Assembly: GCA_014896555.1 (NCBI GenBank)
Contig: JADBKC010000015.1
Span: forward strand, 1 to 38,402
Direction of reading: 5' to 3'
From: Caryophanales bacterium
Lineage (GTDB): Bacteria > Bacillota > Bacilli > Bacillales > DSM-4216
Length of the DNA: 38,402 nucleotides
Shown here: piece after piece, positions 8,166-17,595 of the stretch
Position numbering within the stretch: the stretch's first letter is position 1
Layout: each line of letters begins with the position of its first letter
Program-made: the position numbers and the translations under genes
The notes under the pieces: generated by a model
Told to the model about the DNA's origin: nothing
What the model saw: only the letters and a program-made list of their open reading frames with translations
The model's database searches: none

Positions 8166-10811
8166 GTGGAGAATCACGAAGTAAAGATGCCGCCGAAATA
8201 TGACCCGCGTTCGGTGGAAGCGGGAAGATACGAATGGTGGGTCAACGGTAAATTTTTTGAAGCAAAAGATGATCCTGAAAAAAAGCCTTATACGATTGTG
8301 ATTCCGCCGCCCAATGTGACCGGAAAGCTTCATTTAGGGCATGCTTGGGACACTACATTGCAAGATATACTAACGCGTATGAAACGCATGCAAGGCTACG
8401 ATGTCCTTTGGCTTCCAGGAATGGACCATGCCGGAATTGCCACCCAAGCAAAAGTGGAGCAAAAGCTTCGGGAAGAAGGAAAATCCCGCTACGATCTCGG
8501 CCGGGAAAAGTTTTTAGAAGAAGTTTGGAAATGGAAAAAAGAGTATGCTGATTTTATTCGTCAACAATGGGCTAAACTCGGCCTTGGCCTAGACTATAGC
8601 CGTGAGCGATTTACTCTCGATGAAGGACTTTCAAAAGCGGTTAGAAAAGTGTTTGTATCTCTTTACCGCAAAGGACTCATATATCGCGGCGAGTATATTA
8701 TTAACTGGGATCCAGTGACGAAAACAGCTTTGTCCGATATTGAAGTTGTCTATAAAGAAGTAAAAGGCGCTTTCTACCATTTGAAGTATCCGCTGAAAGA
8801 CGGTTCTGGATATATTGAAGTGGCCACTACGCGTCCGGAAACGATGCTGGGTGATACCGCGGTAGCCGTTCATCCAGAAGATGAACGATATAAGCATCTT
8901 ATTGGAAAAACAGTGATTTTGCCGATTGTTGGACGGGAAATACCGATTATCGGCGATGAATATGTCGACATGGAATTTGGCTCCGGAGCCGTAAAAATTA
9001 CGCCAGCGCACGATCCAAACGATTTTGAAGTGGGCAACCGCCATAACTTGGAACGGATTTTAGTTATGAATGAAGACGGCACCATGAATGAAAATGCCTT
9101 ACAATATCAAGGAATGGACCGTTTTGAATGTCGAAAGCAGATTGTTAAAGATCTAAAGGAACAAGGTGTTCTTTTCAAAATGGAAGAACACATGCATTCA
9201 GTTGGGCATTCGGAACGAAGCGGTGCGGTTGTTGAACCATTTTTATCAACACAATGGTTTGTGAAAATGGAACCGTTGGCAAAAGCTGCTATTGAATGGC
9301 AAAAAAGAAAAGACAAAATTCACTTTGTGCCCGAACGCTTCGAAAAAACGTATTTGCACTGGATGGAAAACATCCGCGATTGGTGCATTTCCCGCCAGCT
9401 TTGGTGGGGCCATCGAATTCCGGCTTGGTATCATAAAGAAACGGGTGAAATTTATGTCGATATGGAGCCGCCGAAAGATATTGAGAATTGGGAGCAGGAT
9501 CCAGACGTTTTAGATACATGGTTCAGTTCGGCGCTTTGGCCATTTTCCACTATGGGATGGCCGGATACAGAAGCAGCGGATTACAAACGCTACTATCCAA
9601 CCGATGCGCTTGTCACTGGATACGATATCATTTTCTTCTGGGTATCAAGAATGATTTTCCAAGGATTGGAATTCACTGGGAAACGGCCATTTAAGGACGT
9701 TCTGATTCATGGACTTGTTCGTGATGCCCAAGGCCGAAAAATGAGCAAATCGCTTGGAAACGGTGTCGACCCGATGGATGTCATTGACCAATACGGAGCT
9801 GATTCACTCCGCTATTTCCTCGCAACGGGAAGTTCCCCAGGACAAGACTTGCGTTTCAGTATAGAAAAAATTGAGTCTGTCTGGAATTTTGCTAACAAAA
9901 TTTGGAACGCTTCCCGCTTTGCGATGATGAACATGAACGGCCTCGCGTATGAAGACATTGATGTAACCGGAGAGAAATCAGTGGCGGACAAATGGATTTT
10001 AACTCGCTTGAATGAAACCATTGAGCTTGTGACAAGTCTTGCAGACCGCTATGAATTCGGGGAAGTCGGAAGGGTTCTTTATAACTTTATTTGGGATGAC
10101 TTCTGCGACTGGTATATCGAAATGGCAAAATTGCCTCTTTACGGCGATGATGAAGCATCCAAGAAAACGACTCGTTCCGTTTTAGCGTATGTGCTCGATC
10201 AAACGATGCGGCTGCTCCATCCATTCATGCCGTTTATTACCGAGGAAATATGGCAAAATCTTCCGCATCAAGGCGAATCGATTACCGTTGCGAGCTGGCC
10301 TGTCGTTCGTCCAGAACTTTCTGATCCAGAAGCGGCTGATGAAATGAAGCTTCTAGTGGAAATCATTCGCTCTGTCCGCAATATCCGTGCGGAAGTCAAT
10401 ACGCCTCTCAGCAAGCCGATTAAAATGGTAGTACAAGCGAAAGATGAACACATTTTATCCGTTCTAGAAAGAAACCGTGTGTATCTCGAACGTTTCTGTA
10501 ATCCAGAAACGTTGACAATTGGAACGGACATTGAAGCTCCAGAAAAAGCGATGACCGCGGTTGTAACGGGAGCGGAAATTTTCTTGCCGCTTGAAGGGTT
10601 AATTAACCTAGAAGAAGAAATTGCCCGATTGAAAAAAGAATGGGAAAAATGGAATAAAGAAGTGGAAAGAGTACAGAAAAAACTTAGCAATGAAAACTTC
10701 GTGAAAAAGGCGCCTCAAAAAGTGGTGGAGGAAGAGCGTCAAAAAGAAAAAGACTATCTTGAAAAACGGAAAGCTGTCGAAGAACGAATCAAAGAATTAC
10801 AAAATCTATAA
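8166..10811 (+). CDS. valS: Valyl-tRNA synthetase
   Basis: Class I synthetase attaching valine to tRNA-Val, with editing of mischarged threonine. GTG start is set by AAAGGAGG at 8151-8158; 881 residues is the usual length. Visible parts: class I HIGH motif as HLGH at residues 56-59 ([16 protein letters not shown]), the CP1 editing domain (~190-400), the zinc-free [17 protein letters not shown] region, KMSKS at ~525-529, an anticodon-binding helical domain, and a C-terminal coiled coil (~810-880) rich in Glu/Lys. Preceded by its T-box leader and followed by a terminator; it forms its own unit before folC. Confidence 0.98.
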   Translation: MENHEVKMPPKYDPRSVEAGRYEWWVNGKFFEAKDDPEKKPYTIVIPPPNVTGKLHLGHAWDTTLQDILTRMKRMQGYDVLWLPGMDHAGIATQAKVEQKLREEGKSRYDLGREKFLEEVWKWKKEYADFIRQQWAKLGLGLDYSRERFTLDEGLSKAVRKVFVSLYRKGLIYRGEYIINWDPVTKTALSDIEVVYKEVKGAFYHLKYPLKDGSGYIEVATTRPETMLGDTAVAVHPEDERYKHLIGKTVILPIVGREIPIIGDEYVDMEFGSGAVKITPAHDPNDFEVGNRHNLERILVMNEDGTMNENALQYQGMDRFECRKQIVKDLKEQGVLFKMEEHMHSVGHSERSGAVVEPFLSTQWFVKMEPLAKAAIEWQKRKDKIHFVPERFEKTYLHWMENIRDWCISRQLWWGHRIPAWYHKETGEIYVDMEPPKDIENWEQDPDVLDTWFSSALWPFSTMGWPDTEAADYKRYYPTDALVTGYDIIFFWVSRMIFQGLEFTGKRPFKDVLIHGLVRDAQGRKMSKSLGNGVDPMDVIDQYGADSLRYFLATGSSPGQDLRFSIEKIESVWNFANKIWNASRFAMMNMNGLAYEDIDVTGEKSVADKWILTRLNETIELVTSLADRYEFGEVGRVLYNFIWDDFCDWYIEMAKLPLYGDDEASKKTTRSVLAYVLDQTMRLLHPFMPFITEEIWQNLPHQGESITVASWPVVRPELSDPEAADEMKLLVEIIRSVRNIRAEVNTPLSKPIKMVVQAKDEHILSVLERNRVYLERFCNPETLTIGTDIEAPEKAMTAVVTGAEIFLPLEGLINLEEEIARLKKEWEKWNKEVERVQKKLSNENFVKKAPQKVVEEERQKEKDYLEKRKAVEERIKELQNL

Positions 10812-10846
10812 TAAGGACCTACTACTAGGTATATATGCTTAAAAAT

Positions 10847-10918
10847 GACTGGAAAATGAGATGGGGATGAATTTACTTCTGCAAGGCAAATAATTTTCCC
10901 CTATTTCCAGTCTTTTTC
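10847..10918 (+). terminator. Terminator after valS
   Basis: GACTGGAAA (10847-10855) pairs with TTTCCAGTC near 10904-10912, with an inner GGGGA/TCCCC pairing and a following TTTTTC run. The stem is long with internal bulges. Confidence 0.7.
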
Positions 10919-10980
10919 TCGTGATCTTTTTTGAAATCGTTTTTCTTAAGTAGTATTGTAAATAAAGGGGGGACTGAAAA

Positions 10981-12273
10981 ATGATTCATACATACGAAGA
11001 AGCGTTAGAATGGATTCATGGAAGATTAAAGCTTGGAATAAAACCGGGTTTAAAGAGAATGGAATGGATGATGGAGAAGCTTGATCATCCGGAGCGCCGC
11101 TTGAAAGCCGTACATGTCGGAGGGACAAATGGCAAAGGATCAACGGTTGAAATGATCCGCTCGATTCTCGAGGAAGCTGGCTATCATGTTGGAACTTTTA
11201 CTTCCCCATATATCGAACAATTTAACGAACGAATCAGCGTGAATGGCAATCCAATCAGCAATGAAGAGATTGTCCAGCTGACCAATGTGATCAAGCCACT
11301 GGCTGAAGAACTAGAAAATACAGAATGGGGTGGTCCTTCAGAATTTGAAGTCATTACAGCGATGGCTATTTATTATTTTGCTAAAATCCGCCCGGTTCCT
11401 TTGGTCATTTTTGAGGTGGGAATGGGAGGACGATTTGATTCCACCAATGTGATTATTCCGATATTAACGGTAATTACGAATATAGGAATGGACCATATGG
11501 AATATTTAGGGGATACTGTTGAAAAAATTGCAATGGAAAAGGCAGGAATCATTAAAAACGGGATTCCTGTGATCACAGCGGTTCATCAAGAGGATGCTCT
11601 TGCTGTCATTCAAAATAAATGCAAGAAAGGCCGCTCAAGCCTTTACCGATTAGGAAAAGAGTTTACGGTCGAACATGTTGCTTCTGTTCCAGACGGAGAA
11701 AAGATCAACCTTTCATCTGTTTTAGGGAATTGGGACGATTTAATTGTGGGATTGAGAGGAGTACATCAAGTTGAAAACGCTGCGCTTGCGTTAATGGCGG
11801 TTTCTTACTTGAAAACATTCTTTTCCTTCTTAATTGAAGAGGAGCATATCCGCGATGGTTTGAAAAACGCCTTTTGGCCGGGAAGAATGGAAGTTTTGTC
11901 CGAGAAGCCTTTCGTCATGATGGACGGCGCGCATAATCCAGATGGGGTCAAGGCACTTGCCGAAACGATCAAGCAGCGTTATTCGAATTATAAACTCACA
12001 ATTCTTTTTGCGGCACTAAAAACGAAAAAAATAGAGGATATGGTTCGATCGCTTGAAGAAATAGCGGATGAACTTGTTTTTGCTACATTTGATTTTCCGA
12101 AAGCAGCTGGACAAGAGGAATTTTCATGCTATAACGGAACGTATATTGGAGATAGATGGCCTTCTTTTTTGAAAGAAAAAACAGCCTCTTTAAAAGAAAA
12201 CGAAATGCTCATGATCACAGGCTCTCTGTATTTTCTTTCAGAAGTGAAAAAAGCATTCAAAAAAGACAAATAA
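10981..12273 (+). CDS. folC: Folylpolyglutamate/dihydrofolate synthase
   Basis: Mur-ligase-fold ATP enzyme that adds glutamate to dihydropteroate and to reduced folates. 430 residues, full length. The P-loop GGTNGKGST is at ~47-55; GMGGRFDSTNV, TNIGMDHMEYLG and the carbamylated-Lys region MEKAGIIK follow; MMDGAHNPDG begins the C-terminal domain. ATG start after AAAGGGGGGA. It is downstream of valS as in B. subtilis, but the following comC gene is missing. A GTGA directly after its stop (12275-12278) marks the edge of a structured repeat element. Confidence 0.96.
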   Translation: MIHTYEEALEWIHGRLKLGIKPGLKRMEWMMEKLDHPERRLKAVHVGGTNGKGSTVEMIRSILEEAGYHVGTFTSPYIEQFNERISVNGNPISNEEIVQLTNVIKPLAEELENTEWGGPSEFEVITAMAIYYFAKIRPVPLVIFEVGMGGRFDSTNVIIPILTVITNIGMDHMEYLGDTVEKIAMEKAGIIKNGIPVITAVHQEDALAVIQNKCKKGRSSLYRLGKEFTVEHVASVPDGEKINLSSVLGNWDDLIVGLRGVHQVENAALALMAVSYLKTFFSFLIEEEHIRDGLKNAFWPGRMEVLSEKPFVMMDGAHNPDGVKALAETIKQRYSNYKLTILFAALKTKKIEDMVRSLEEIADELVFATFDFPKAAGQEEFSCYNGTYIGDRWPSFLKEKTASLKENEMLMITGSLYFLSEVKKAFKKDK

Positions 12274-12278
12274 AGTGA

Positions 12279-12410
12279 AACTTCCATCCGTTGGTTTTTT
12301 TAAACCCCACGGATGGTTAGTTGAACTAATCGGGCAATTAGGGGCAGTTAGCCCTTCGACTGAACTTCCTCTTTACTTCCGATCTTGAGATGGAGGTCTT
12401 ACTGCCCTTT
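12279..12410 (+). repeat. Structured repeat element copy 1 (HEARO/omega-RNA-like candidate)
   Basis: Begins right after GTGA (12275-12278). Hairpin 1: CCATCCGT (12284-12291) with ACGGATGG (12309-12316). Hairpin 2: TTAGTTGAACTAA (12317-12329). Stem 3: GGGGCAGT near 12341 with ACTGCCC (12401-12407), enclosing an inner hairpin. The minus-strand copy at 28332-28456 has the same order and start context, with compensatory changes in hairpin 1. HEARO RNAs, the guide RNAs of IscB, are known to sit directly after ATGA or GTGA; I infer a stand-alone relative. No nuclease gene is present here. Confidence 0.55.
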
Positions 12411-12426
12411 ATAGGAAAAACGATCA

Positions 12427-12456
12427 AGAAGACTCACAGCGGGTCTTCTTTTTTTG
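12427..12456 (+). terminator. Intrinsic terminator downstream of folC / repeat element
   Basis: AGAAGAC (12427-12433) pairs with GTCTTCT (12443-12449), followed by seven T. It would end transcripts from folC that cross the repeat element, or transcripts of the element itself. Confidence 0.75.
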
Positions 12457-13033
12457 CTCGATATAGTTTTTCTCGTTTTCAAATAAAATGGTTATTTTTA
12501 TATAAAAATCGACTGTCTGTGCGAGTGATAAACTATTTTTTGATAGCTTTTTTATCTAACGATTGTTCTACCAGTCGATATGTATTTTCTTTAATAAAGA
12601 TTTGTCGTCATAAGGAGCCAATAAATCTAGGTTGATGATGGAAAGGGAATCTACATATGCAGCCTTCCCGTGATTCAGCGACTCTCCTTTAAAATAACGT
12701 TTATAAGTCAATGGCGATGCCAGAACTTAGAGAATTTATTACCCATACATAAGAAAAATTTTTTACTTGCTATTGAAAAAAAGTTTTGTAATGCGCTTGA
12801 GAGAAAGATTCATGATCTTAACATTTTTGTTGGATACAAAGGATATTTCGATTAGGCAAGAAGAATATTTTAGAAAATTCACGATCATTTTGTCCACGCA
12901 CGCATTGCAAAATTAGAAAAGTAGTGAAAGAATTTGACGAAAAACAGCCATTAAAAGACGACAAATCTCTTGTTCTTTTTTTTATTGAGTATGCTAGGAT
13001 AAAGCAATAAGAATGCACGGGGAGGGCAGCCAA
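12457..13033. other. Gene-poor gap where comC is expected
   Basis: In B. subtilis the prepilin peptidase gene comC lies between folC and spoIIB. Here about 570 A/T-rich bases show no comC-like frame on either strand; open frames at 12390-12635 and 12670-12855 have no ribosome site and unconvincing composition. A reverse-strand stretch around 12520-12620 reads protein-like for short pieces between stops and may be a decayed gene, unidentified. The spoIIB promoter should lie near 12980 (TTTTTTATTGAGTATGCTAGGAT contains possible elements), not assigned. Confidence 0.45.
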
Positions 13034-14032
13034 TTGGACGAGCAAAAAAGTCGTACGATCAAAATTATACTAGATGGCAAAGACTCGGAAAAGAAGAAGA
13101 ATTCGATAGCCCATCGCTGGAAAACTAGTCAAAAAGAGACTGCTGCGGCAATTGAAAAAAACACTGGCGAAGAAAATGAATCTTTTGAGTGGGTCCTTCC
13201 AGAAGAAGAAGTGCCAAAAAAGGATCAAGGCCTTCATAAAATAGAATATGTTTCAACATCGAAAGGAAAAAAACAAAGCAGAAAAAGATCAGTGGGAGGA
13301 AAACAAGCTGCATCGGTTGCATTATCCATAGCCAGCGCTATGATTGTCGGCATTATGCTTGGTTTTGTGATTGTTAAGGTTGTCACGAATACAGATGCGG
13401 GAACTCCTGTAAGGCAAGTCCATTCCTCTCCACAAGGAACTGTGCCGACTCAAATCAAAAATGAGAAAATGATAGCACTTCCGGAACTTTCGGCGCCGAT
13501 TGTTCAGGGAGGTGTTTTCAGCAAAGAAGAAGCAGCGCAAGAGGTGCTGATAAAAGTGAAAGATAAAGGGGTCCCTGCCGAAACGTTTGTGCAGGATGGA
13601 CAATACGTTCTTCTATTGGGTACGGCTGGAACGATGGAAGATGCAAAGAAGTTAGGCAGTCTTTGGAAAGAAAAAAAAGTGGATGTTTATGCGAAAACTT
13701 TTACGATACCGGAAAGAAAGATCCAAGCTGCTAAAAGCGACACTGGCTTGGTGGAGCAATACGTTTCTTTGTTTCAGCTGCTTTCGGCGGAGAGTGCCAA
13801 TATTGTTCTGAACAAAGGATCCGATTTAGCCAATCGAGACATCATTCAATCAGATTTGCAAAAGATAGAGAAACAAACTCCTAAAACGGCTTCTCTAAAA
13901 ACGATGCAAGGATTACTATTAGAGGCTGGAAAGGATATCACTCACTTAAGCAAGCAAGCCGATCGACAAAAAGGTATTGATGCCCAAAAACATCTGTTGA
14001 AATTTATCGGCGTCTATTCCTCTGCAAAGTAG
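13034..14032 (+). CDS. spoIIB: Stage II sporulation protein B (SPOR-domain membrane protein)
   Basis: In B. subtilis SpoIIB localises to the sporulation septum and helps peptidoglycan thinning and engulfment. TTG at 13034 is preferred because GGGGAGGG lies 7 nt before it; an ATG at 13013 is in frame upstream of that site. 332 residues: a charged cytoplasmic N-terminus (~1-90), one membrane helix (~92-117, SVALSIASAMIVGIMLGFVIV), then an extracytoplasmic SPOR-like region (~155-215, GGVFSKEEAAQEVLIKV...YVLLLG) and a C-terminal helical tail. Assignment rests on this architecture plus position between folC and maf. Confidence 0.82.
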   Translation: MDEQKSRTIKIILDGKDSEKKKNSIAHRWKTSQKETAAAIEKNTGEENESFEWVLPEEEVPKKDQGLHKIEYVSTSKGKKQSRKRSVGGKQAASVALSIASAMIVGIMLGFVIVKVVTNTDAGTPVRQVHSSPQGTVPTQIKNEKMIALPELSAPIVQGGVFSKEEAAQEVLIKVKDKGVPAETFVQDGQYVLLLGTAGTMEDAKKLGSLWKEKKVDVYAKTFTIPERKIQAAKSDTGLVEQYVSLFQLLSAESANIVLNKGSDLANRDIIQSDLQKIEKQTPKTASLKTMQGLLLEAGKDITHLSKQADRQKGIDAQKHLLKFIGVYSSAK

Positions 14033-14124
14033 TTTTTTACTGTTTGCTAGGCGTCAGGGAAAACGGAAAGTCTGCGGCATCCAGTTTTTTTGAACCTATT
14101 TTAATAAGGCAGACTCATTTGATG

Positions 14125-14153
14125 GCTTGCCGTATAAACGGTGAGCTTTTTTT
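14125..14153 (+). terminator. Terminator after spoIIB
   Basis: GCTTGCCGT (14125-14133) pairs with ACGGTGAGC (14138-14146) through two G-U pairs and an ATAA loop, followed by seven T. The rest of the ~300-nt gap before maf (14154-14336) has no gene; it should hold the maf promoter, not clearly identified. Confidence 0.7.
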
Positions 14154-14336
14154 ATACTTTTTGGCACTTATAGCATTTTGGACTAAATCTCTTTTTTAAT
14201 GAAAGATTTGCAAAAGTTGTTTCCAACTCTTTTTACGGCGGAAGAAGGAAGCAAAGCGATTGAAAGATTTGTACCATAAGGTGAATATTGGTAAAATAGG
14301 TATGTATCTCCCTAACAAGAAAGGAACGTGAAAGGT

Positions 14337-14972
14337 ATGCAAAATTTGATCTTGGCCTCTAGTTCTCCACGTAGAAAAGCACTTCTTCAAAGACTGAATA
14401 TCCCCTTTACAATCGAAATCAGCCACGTTGAAGAAAAGATTCCTCCAGAAACTCCGCCCAAAGAAGCGGTTATGTCTCTTGCCCTTCAAAAAGCAAAAGC
14501 AGTGGCCTCTCATGCGACTGAAGCTTTTGTCATTGGAGCTGATACGATGGTGTCTATTCACAATCAAATTTTAGGAAAACCGAAAAGCCGTGAGGAAGCT
14601 AAGAACATGTTAAAGATGCTGTCGGGACAAACCCACTCGATCTATACCGGAACAGCCATTGTACATGGGGAGCAGCAACGCGTTTTTTATGAACAGACGG
14701 ATGTTGCCTTTTGGACATTGCCTGATGATGCAATAGAAGATTATCTCAATAGCGGAGAACCGTTTGATAAAGCGGGCGCATATGGAATCCAAGGTCTGGG
14801 GTCAATATTCGTTAAAGAAATTCATGGCGACTTTTTTTCGGTGGTAGGACTGCCAATAGCAAGGGTATACTGGACGCTGAAAGAAATGGGATACAGCGGC
14901 CATTTGTTTCATGAGATGAAAGAGGAAGACAGAACCAGGTCATCTAAGCATTGGCATTGGAACTCATTGTAA
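14337..14972 (+). CDS. maf: Maf family nucleoside-triphosphate pyrophosphatase
   Basis: Maf proteins hydrolyse dTTP/UTP or modified NTPs to the monophosphate and, in B. subtilis, excess Maf blocks septation. ATG 14337 (MQNLILASSSPRRKALL) matches the usual family start; a GTG at 14328 is an alternative. 211 residues, about 20 more than B. subtilis Maf, with a basic tail (RTRSSKHWHWNSL) of no known role. Motifs: SSSPRRKALL (~8-17) for phosphate binding, EEKIPP, GADTMV with the metal-binding Asp (~66), GKP, SGQTHSIYTG and DKAGAYGIQG. Starts the maf-radC-mre-min cluster. Confidence 0.95.
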   Translation: MQNLILASSSPRRKALLQRLNIPFTIEISHVEEKIPPETPPKEAVMSLALQKAKAVASHATEAFVIGADTMVSIHNQILGKPKSREEAKNMLKMLSGQTHSIYTGTAIVHGEQQRVFYEQTDVAFWTLPDDAIEDYLNSGEPFDKAGAYGIQGLGSIFVKEIHGDFFSVVGLPIARVYWTLKEMGYSGHLFHEMKEEDRTRSSKHWHWNSL

Positions 14973-15286
14973 AAACGGATTGGCTTATCAGGAACCACTA
15001 TTACACGCAAGTTTATTTCTATGCAAATCTTCCAAAAAGAAACGACACCCCTGAAATTTTCCTTCTCATGGATTGCCTGATCTTTTACCAAAGAAATGAA
15101 GGCATCGTATTGGAACCCCCTTTATTAGAACCTCTGATATTACGAGGGATGATCACAATCCCGTTCTATTCTTTCCACATCCTTTTACAAATAGAAGAGT
15201 CTGGCGAACCAAAACGCAATTCCTTTTTTGACTCCGTTTTCATGAGAACAGATGATCAACCAATTTTGATACAAGGAGGATCAAAT
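14973..15286 (+). other. Open but probably non-coding stretch between maf and radC
   Basis: The frame of radC stays open upstream to 14951, giving a 112-residue extension that matches nothing in RadC and has no ribosome site at its start. A near-ideal site and TTG for radC lie at its end. It may be a decayed gene or an unstructured leader; no identity is offered. Confidence 0.4.
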
Positions 15287-15976
15287 TTGTCAAAAGAATC
15301 GCTTAGAATTTATAACGTTCCACGTGAAGATCGCCCGAGGGAACGACTGATTTTAAATGGGGCCCGAAGCTTATCCAATCATGAACTCATCGCCATTCTT
15401 CTTCAGACTGGGACGAAAGAAGAGTCCGTCTTGCAACTAGCAAACCGGCTATTGAATCAGTTCGAAGGATTACGAATGTTAAAAGACGCCACTTTAGAAG
15501 AAATAACCTCTATTAAAGGAATTGGCCGGGCGAAAGCCGTTCAAATCATGGCGGCGCTTGAACTCGGCAGACGTATCCACAGCCTTTCATTAGACAAATG
15601 TTATGTCATCCGCTCTCCCGAAGACGGGGCAAATTATGTCATGCAAGAAATGCGGTTTTTGTCACAAGAACATTTCGTATGCCTCTATCTCGATACCAAA
15701 AATCAAGTTCTCCACAAACAAACCATTTTTATCGGAAGTTTGAATGCTTCGATTGTTCATCCTAGGGAAGTGTTTAAAGAAGCTCTACGCCGTTCTGCTG
15801 CCTCCATTATTTGCTTTCACAACCACCCGTCCGGTGATCCAACGCCAAGCCGAGAAGATATTGAAGTGACCAAACGTTTAGCTGAGTGCGGAAAAATCAT
15901 CGGAATTGAAGTTCTCGACCATCTCATTATCGGCGACCAAAAATACATTAGTTTAAAAGAAAAAGGCTACTTATAA
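15287..15976 (+). CDS. radC: RadC/YsxA family JAB-domain protein
   Basis: TTG at 15287 is set by AAGGAGGATC just upstream and gives 229 residues, the family length. Layout: N-terminal RPRERLILNGARSLSNHELIAILLQTGT, a helix-hairpin-helix (ITSIKGIGRAKAVQIMAALELG, ~65-85), then a MPN/JAB+ metalloprotease-like domain with CFHNHPSGDPTPSREDIEVTKRL carrying the His-x-His and Asp zinc ligands. The biological role is unsettled despite the radC name. Located upstream of mreB, as ysxA is in B. subtilis. Confidence 0.95.
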   Translation: MSKESLRIYNVPREDRPRERLILNGARSLSNHELIAILLQTGTKEESVLQLANRLLNQFEGLRMLKDATLEEITSIKGIGRAKAVQIMAALELGRRIHSLSLDKCYVIRSPEDGANYVMQEMRFLSQEHFVCLYLDTKNQVLHKQTIFIGSLNASIVHPREVFKEALRRSAASIICFHNHPSGDPTPSREDIEVTKRLAECGKIIGIEVLDHLIIGDQKYISLKEKGYL

Positions 15977-16369
15977 TGCTATGATTTTTCTAGGGGTTAC
16001 GCTATAATATAATTTATGATTTTTACAAGTTTTTTCGAATTCAACAGGGAGAATAGGGGCCATCAAAGTCTAGGGGGTAGGCGCGTTTTGCCAGTCTTGC
16101 CTCGGTTTTTGCTTCTCATTTAAGCCTAGATATGGTTGTATACGGGATAAACGTTGGTTGATCAAGTTCCGGGCATGAAAGGGCAATCAGCTGGGATGAA
16201 AACCACAAAAAGGCAATTCAAGAATCGAACGGGTTCGCTTCTTAAATAGTCTTTTCTGATGAGGGCATCCTTTTAGGCAGCAAAGAAACGTGCTTACTCT
16301 AATGGGTGGCTTTGAAGAGATGACAGTTTCAATTGCTATTTCGTATCAGTTAGAAAGGGAGATACAACA
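15977..16369 (+). other. Long leader/intergenic region before mreB
   Basis: No gene seen. A TATAAT occurs at 16003-16008 without a good -35. A hairpin at 16220-16243 (AAGAA-x-CGAAC / GTTCG-x-CTTCTT, GG loop) has no T run, so it is not a terminator. mreB may have a structured 5' leader, but no known riboswitch or leader motif is recognised. Confidence 0.4.
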
Positions 16370-17383
16370 ATGTTTGGAATTGGAGCAAGAGATTTAGGAA
16401 TCGATTTGGGAACAGCCAATACACTTGTTTATGCAAAAGGAAAAGGAATTGTCGTACGGGAGCCTTCCGTTGTCGCCATTCAGACAGATACAAAACAAAT
16501 TGTGGCAGTAGGAAATGATGCCAAAAATATGATTGGACGGACGCCAGGCAATGTGGTGGCTACTCGTCCGATGAAAGACGGAGTCATTGCGGATTATGAA
16601 ACAACTGCTACCATGATGAAGTATTACATCTCTCAAGCAACCAAAAATAAAGGGTTTTTTACGCGAAAACCATATGTGATGGTGTGTGTTCCTTCAGGGA
16701 TTACGGCAGTGGAAGAAAGAGCCGTGATCGATGCTACTCGTCAAGCCGGTGCAAGAGATGCTTATACCATTGAAGAACCGTTTGCTGCAGCCATAGGAGC
16801 CAATTTACCGGTATGGGAGCCGACAGGAAGCATGGTTGTGGATATTGGCGGAGGAACAACGGAAGTAGCCATTATTTCCTTGGGCGGCATTGTGACAAGC
16901 GAGTCATTAAGAGTGGCAGGTGATGAAATGGATGAAGCAATAATTGCGTACATCCGTAAGCAGTATAATTTATTAATTGGAGATAGAACAGCGGAAATCG
17001 TCAAAATGGAAATTGGGTCGGCAGATGGAAAAGCGGATGTTGAAAAAATGGATATTCGTGGCCGAGACCTTTTGACAGGATTGCCAAAAACGATTGAAAT
17101 TTCCGCGGAGGAAATTGCCACTGCCTTAAAGGACACCGTCTATGCTATTGTAGATACTGTAAAAAGCACATTGGAGAAAACTCCTCCGGAATTGGCTGCT
17201 GATATTATGGATAGAGGAATTGTGTTGACTGGGGGAGGAGCTCTATTGCGCAATTTGGACAAAGTGATTAGCAATGAAACGAATATGCCTGTGATCATTG
17301 CCGAAAATCCTCTTGATTGTGTGGCAGTTGGAACGGGCAAAGCGCTCGATCATATTCATTTGTTCAAAAATAAAGCAAAATAA
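16370..17383 (+). CDS. mreB: Rod-shape actin homologue MreB
   Basis: Actin-like filament protein that guides lateral wall synthesis under the membrane. 337 residues, standard. N-terminal [26 protein letters not shown] contains the phosphate-1 loop DLGTANT (~11-17); [19 protein letters not shown] (~155-173) is phosphate-2; [18 protein letters not shown] (~283-300) is the adenosine motif. Hydrophobic MFGIG at the start could help membrane contact. RBS AAAGGGAG lies ~8 nt upstream. First gene of mreBCD-minCD; a hairpin at 17453 separates it from mreC. Confidence 0.98.
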   Translation: MFGIGARDLGIDLGTANTLVYAKGKGIVVREPSVVAIQTDTKQIVAVGNDAKNMIGRTPGNVVATRPMKDGVIADYETTATMMKYYISQATKNKGFFTRKPYVMVCVPSGITAVEERAVIDATRQAGARDAYTIEEPFAAAIGANLPVWEPTGSMVVDIGGGTTEVAIISLGGIVTSESLRVAGDEMDEAIIAYIRKQYNLLIGDRTAEIVKMEIGSADGKADVEKMDIRGRDLLTGLPKTIEISAEEIATALKDTVYAIVDTVKSTLEKTPPELAADIMDRGIVLTGGGALLRNLDKVISNETNMPVIIAENPLDCVAVGTGKALDHIHLFKNKAK

Positions 17384-17452
17384 GATTGCTTTTTTCACAA
17401 ATAGAAATCTCTTCTGCCTGTGAAAACGCGATGGACCAGGTGGTGAAAAAGC

Positions 17453-17515
17453 GGCGGCTGGCGTATAGTAAATAAAGGTTTTCGCATTTTTGAAACCAGC
17501 CGCCCTTATGTTTTT
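17453..17515 (+). terminator. Hairpin in the mreB-mreC gap
   Basis: GGCGGCTGG (17453-17461) pairs perfectly with CCAGCCGCC (17496-17504); a short CTTATG then TTTTT follows. The 34-nt loop and imperfect T run make it a possible attenuator or partial terminator that would lower mreC expression relative to mreB. Confidence 0.5.
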
Positions 17516-17595
17516 GCCGACTGGGAAAGCCCATCAGATGATGGACTTTTCATTTCATCCATTGATGAAAAAAGGATAAAATAGAGGTGTACTTC

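Noticed and set aside
12279-12410. Element as a plain folC terminator
   Set aside because: Lacks a T run at its end, has three ordered stems and a second copy elsewhere in opposite orientation; a separate real terminator follows at 12427.
12390-12635. Frame in the folC-spoIIB gap
   Set aside because: Starts inside the structured repeat and crosses its terminator; no recognisable product.
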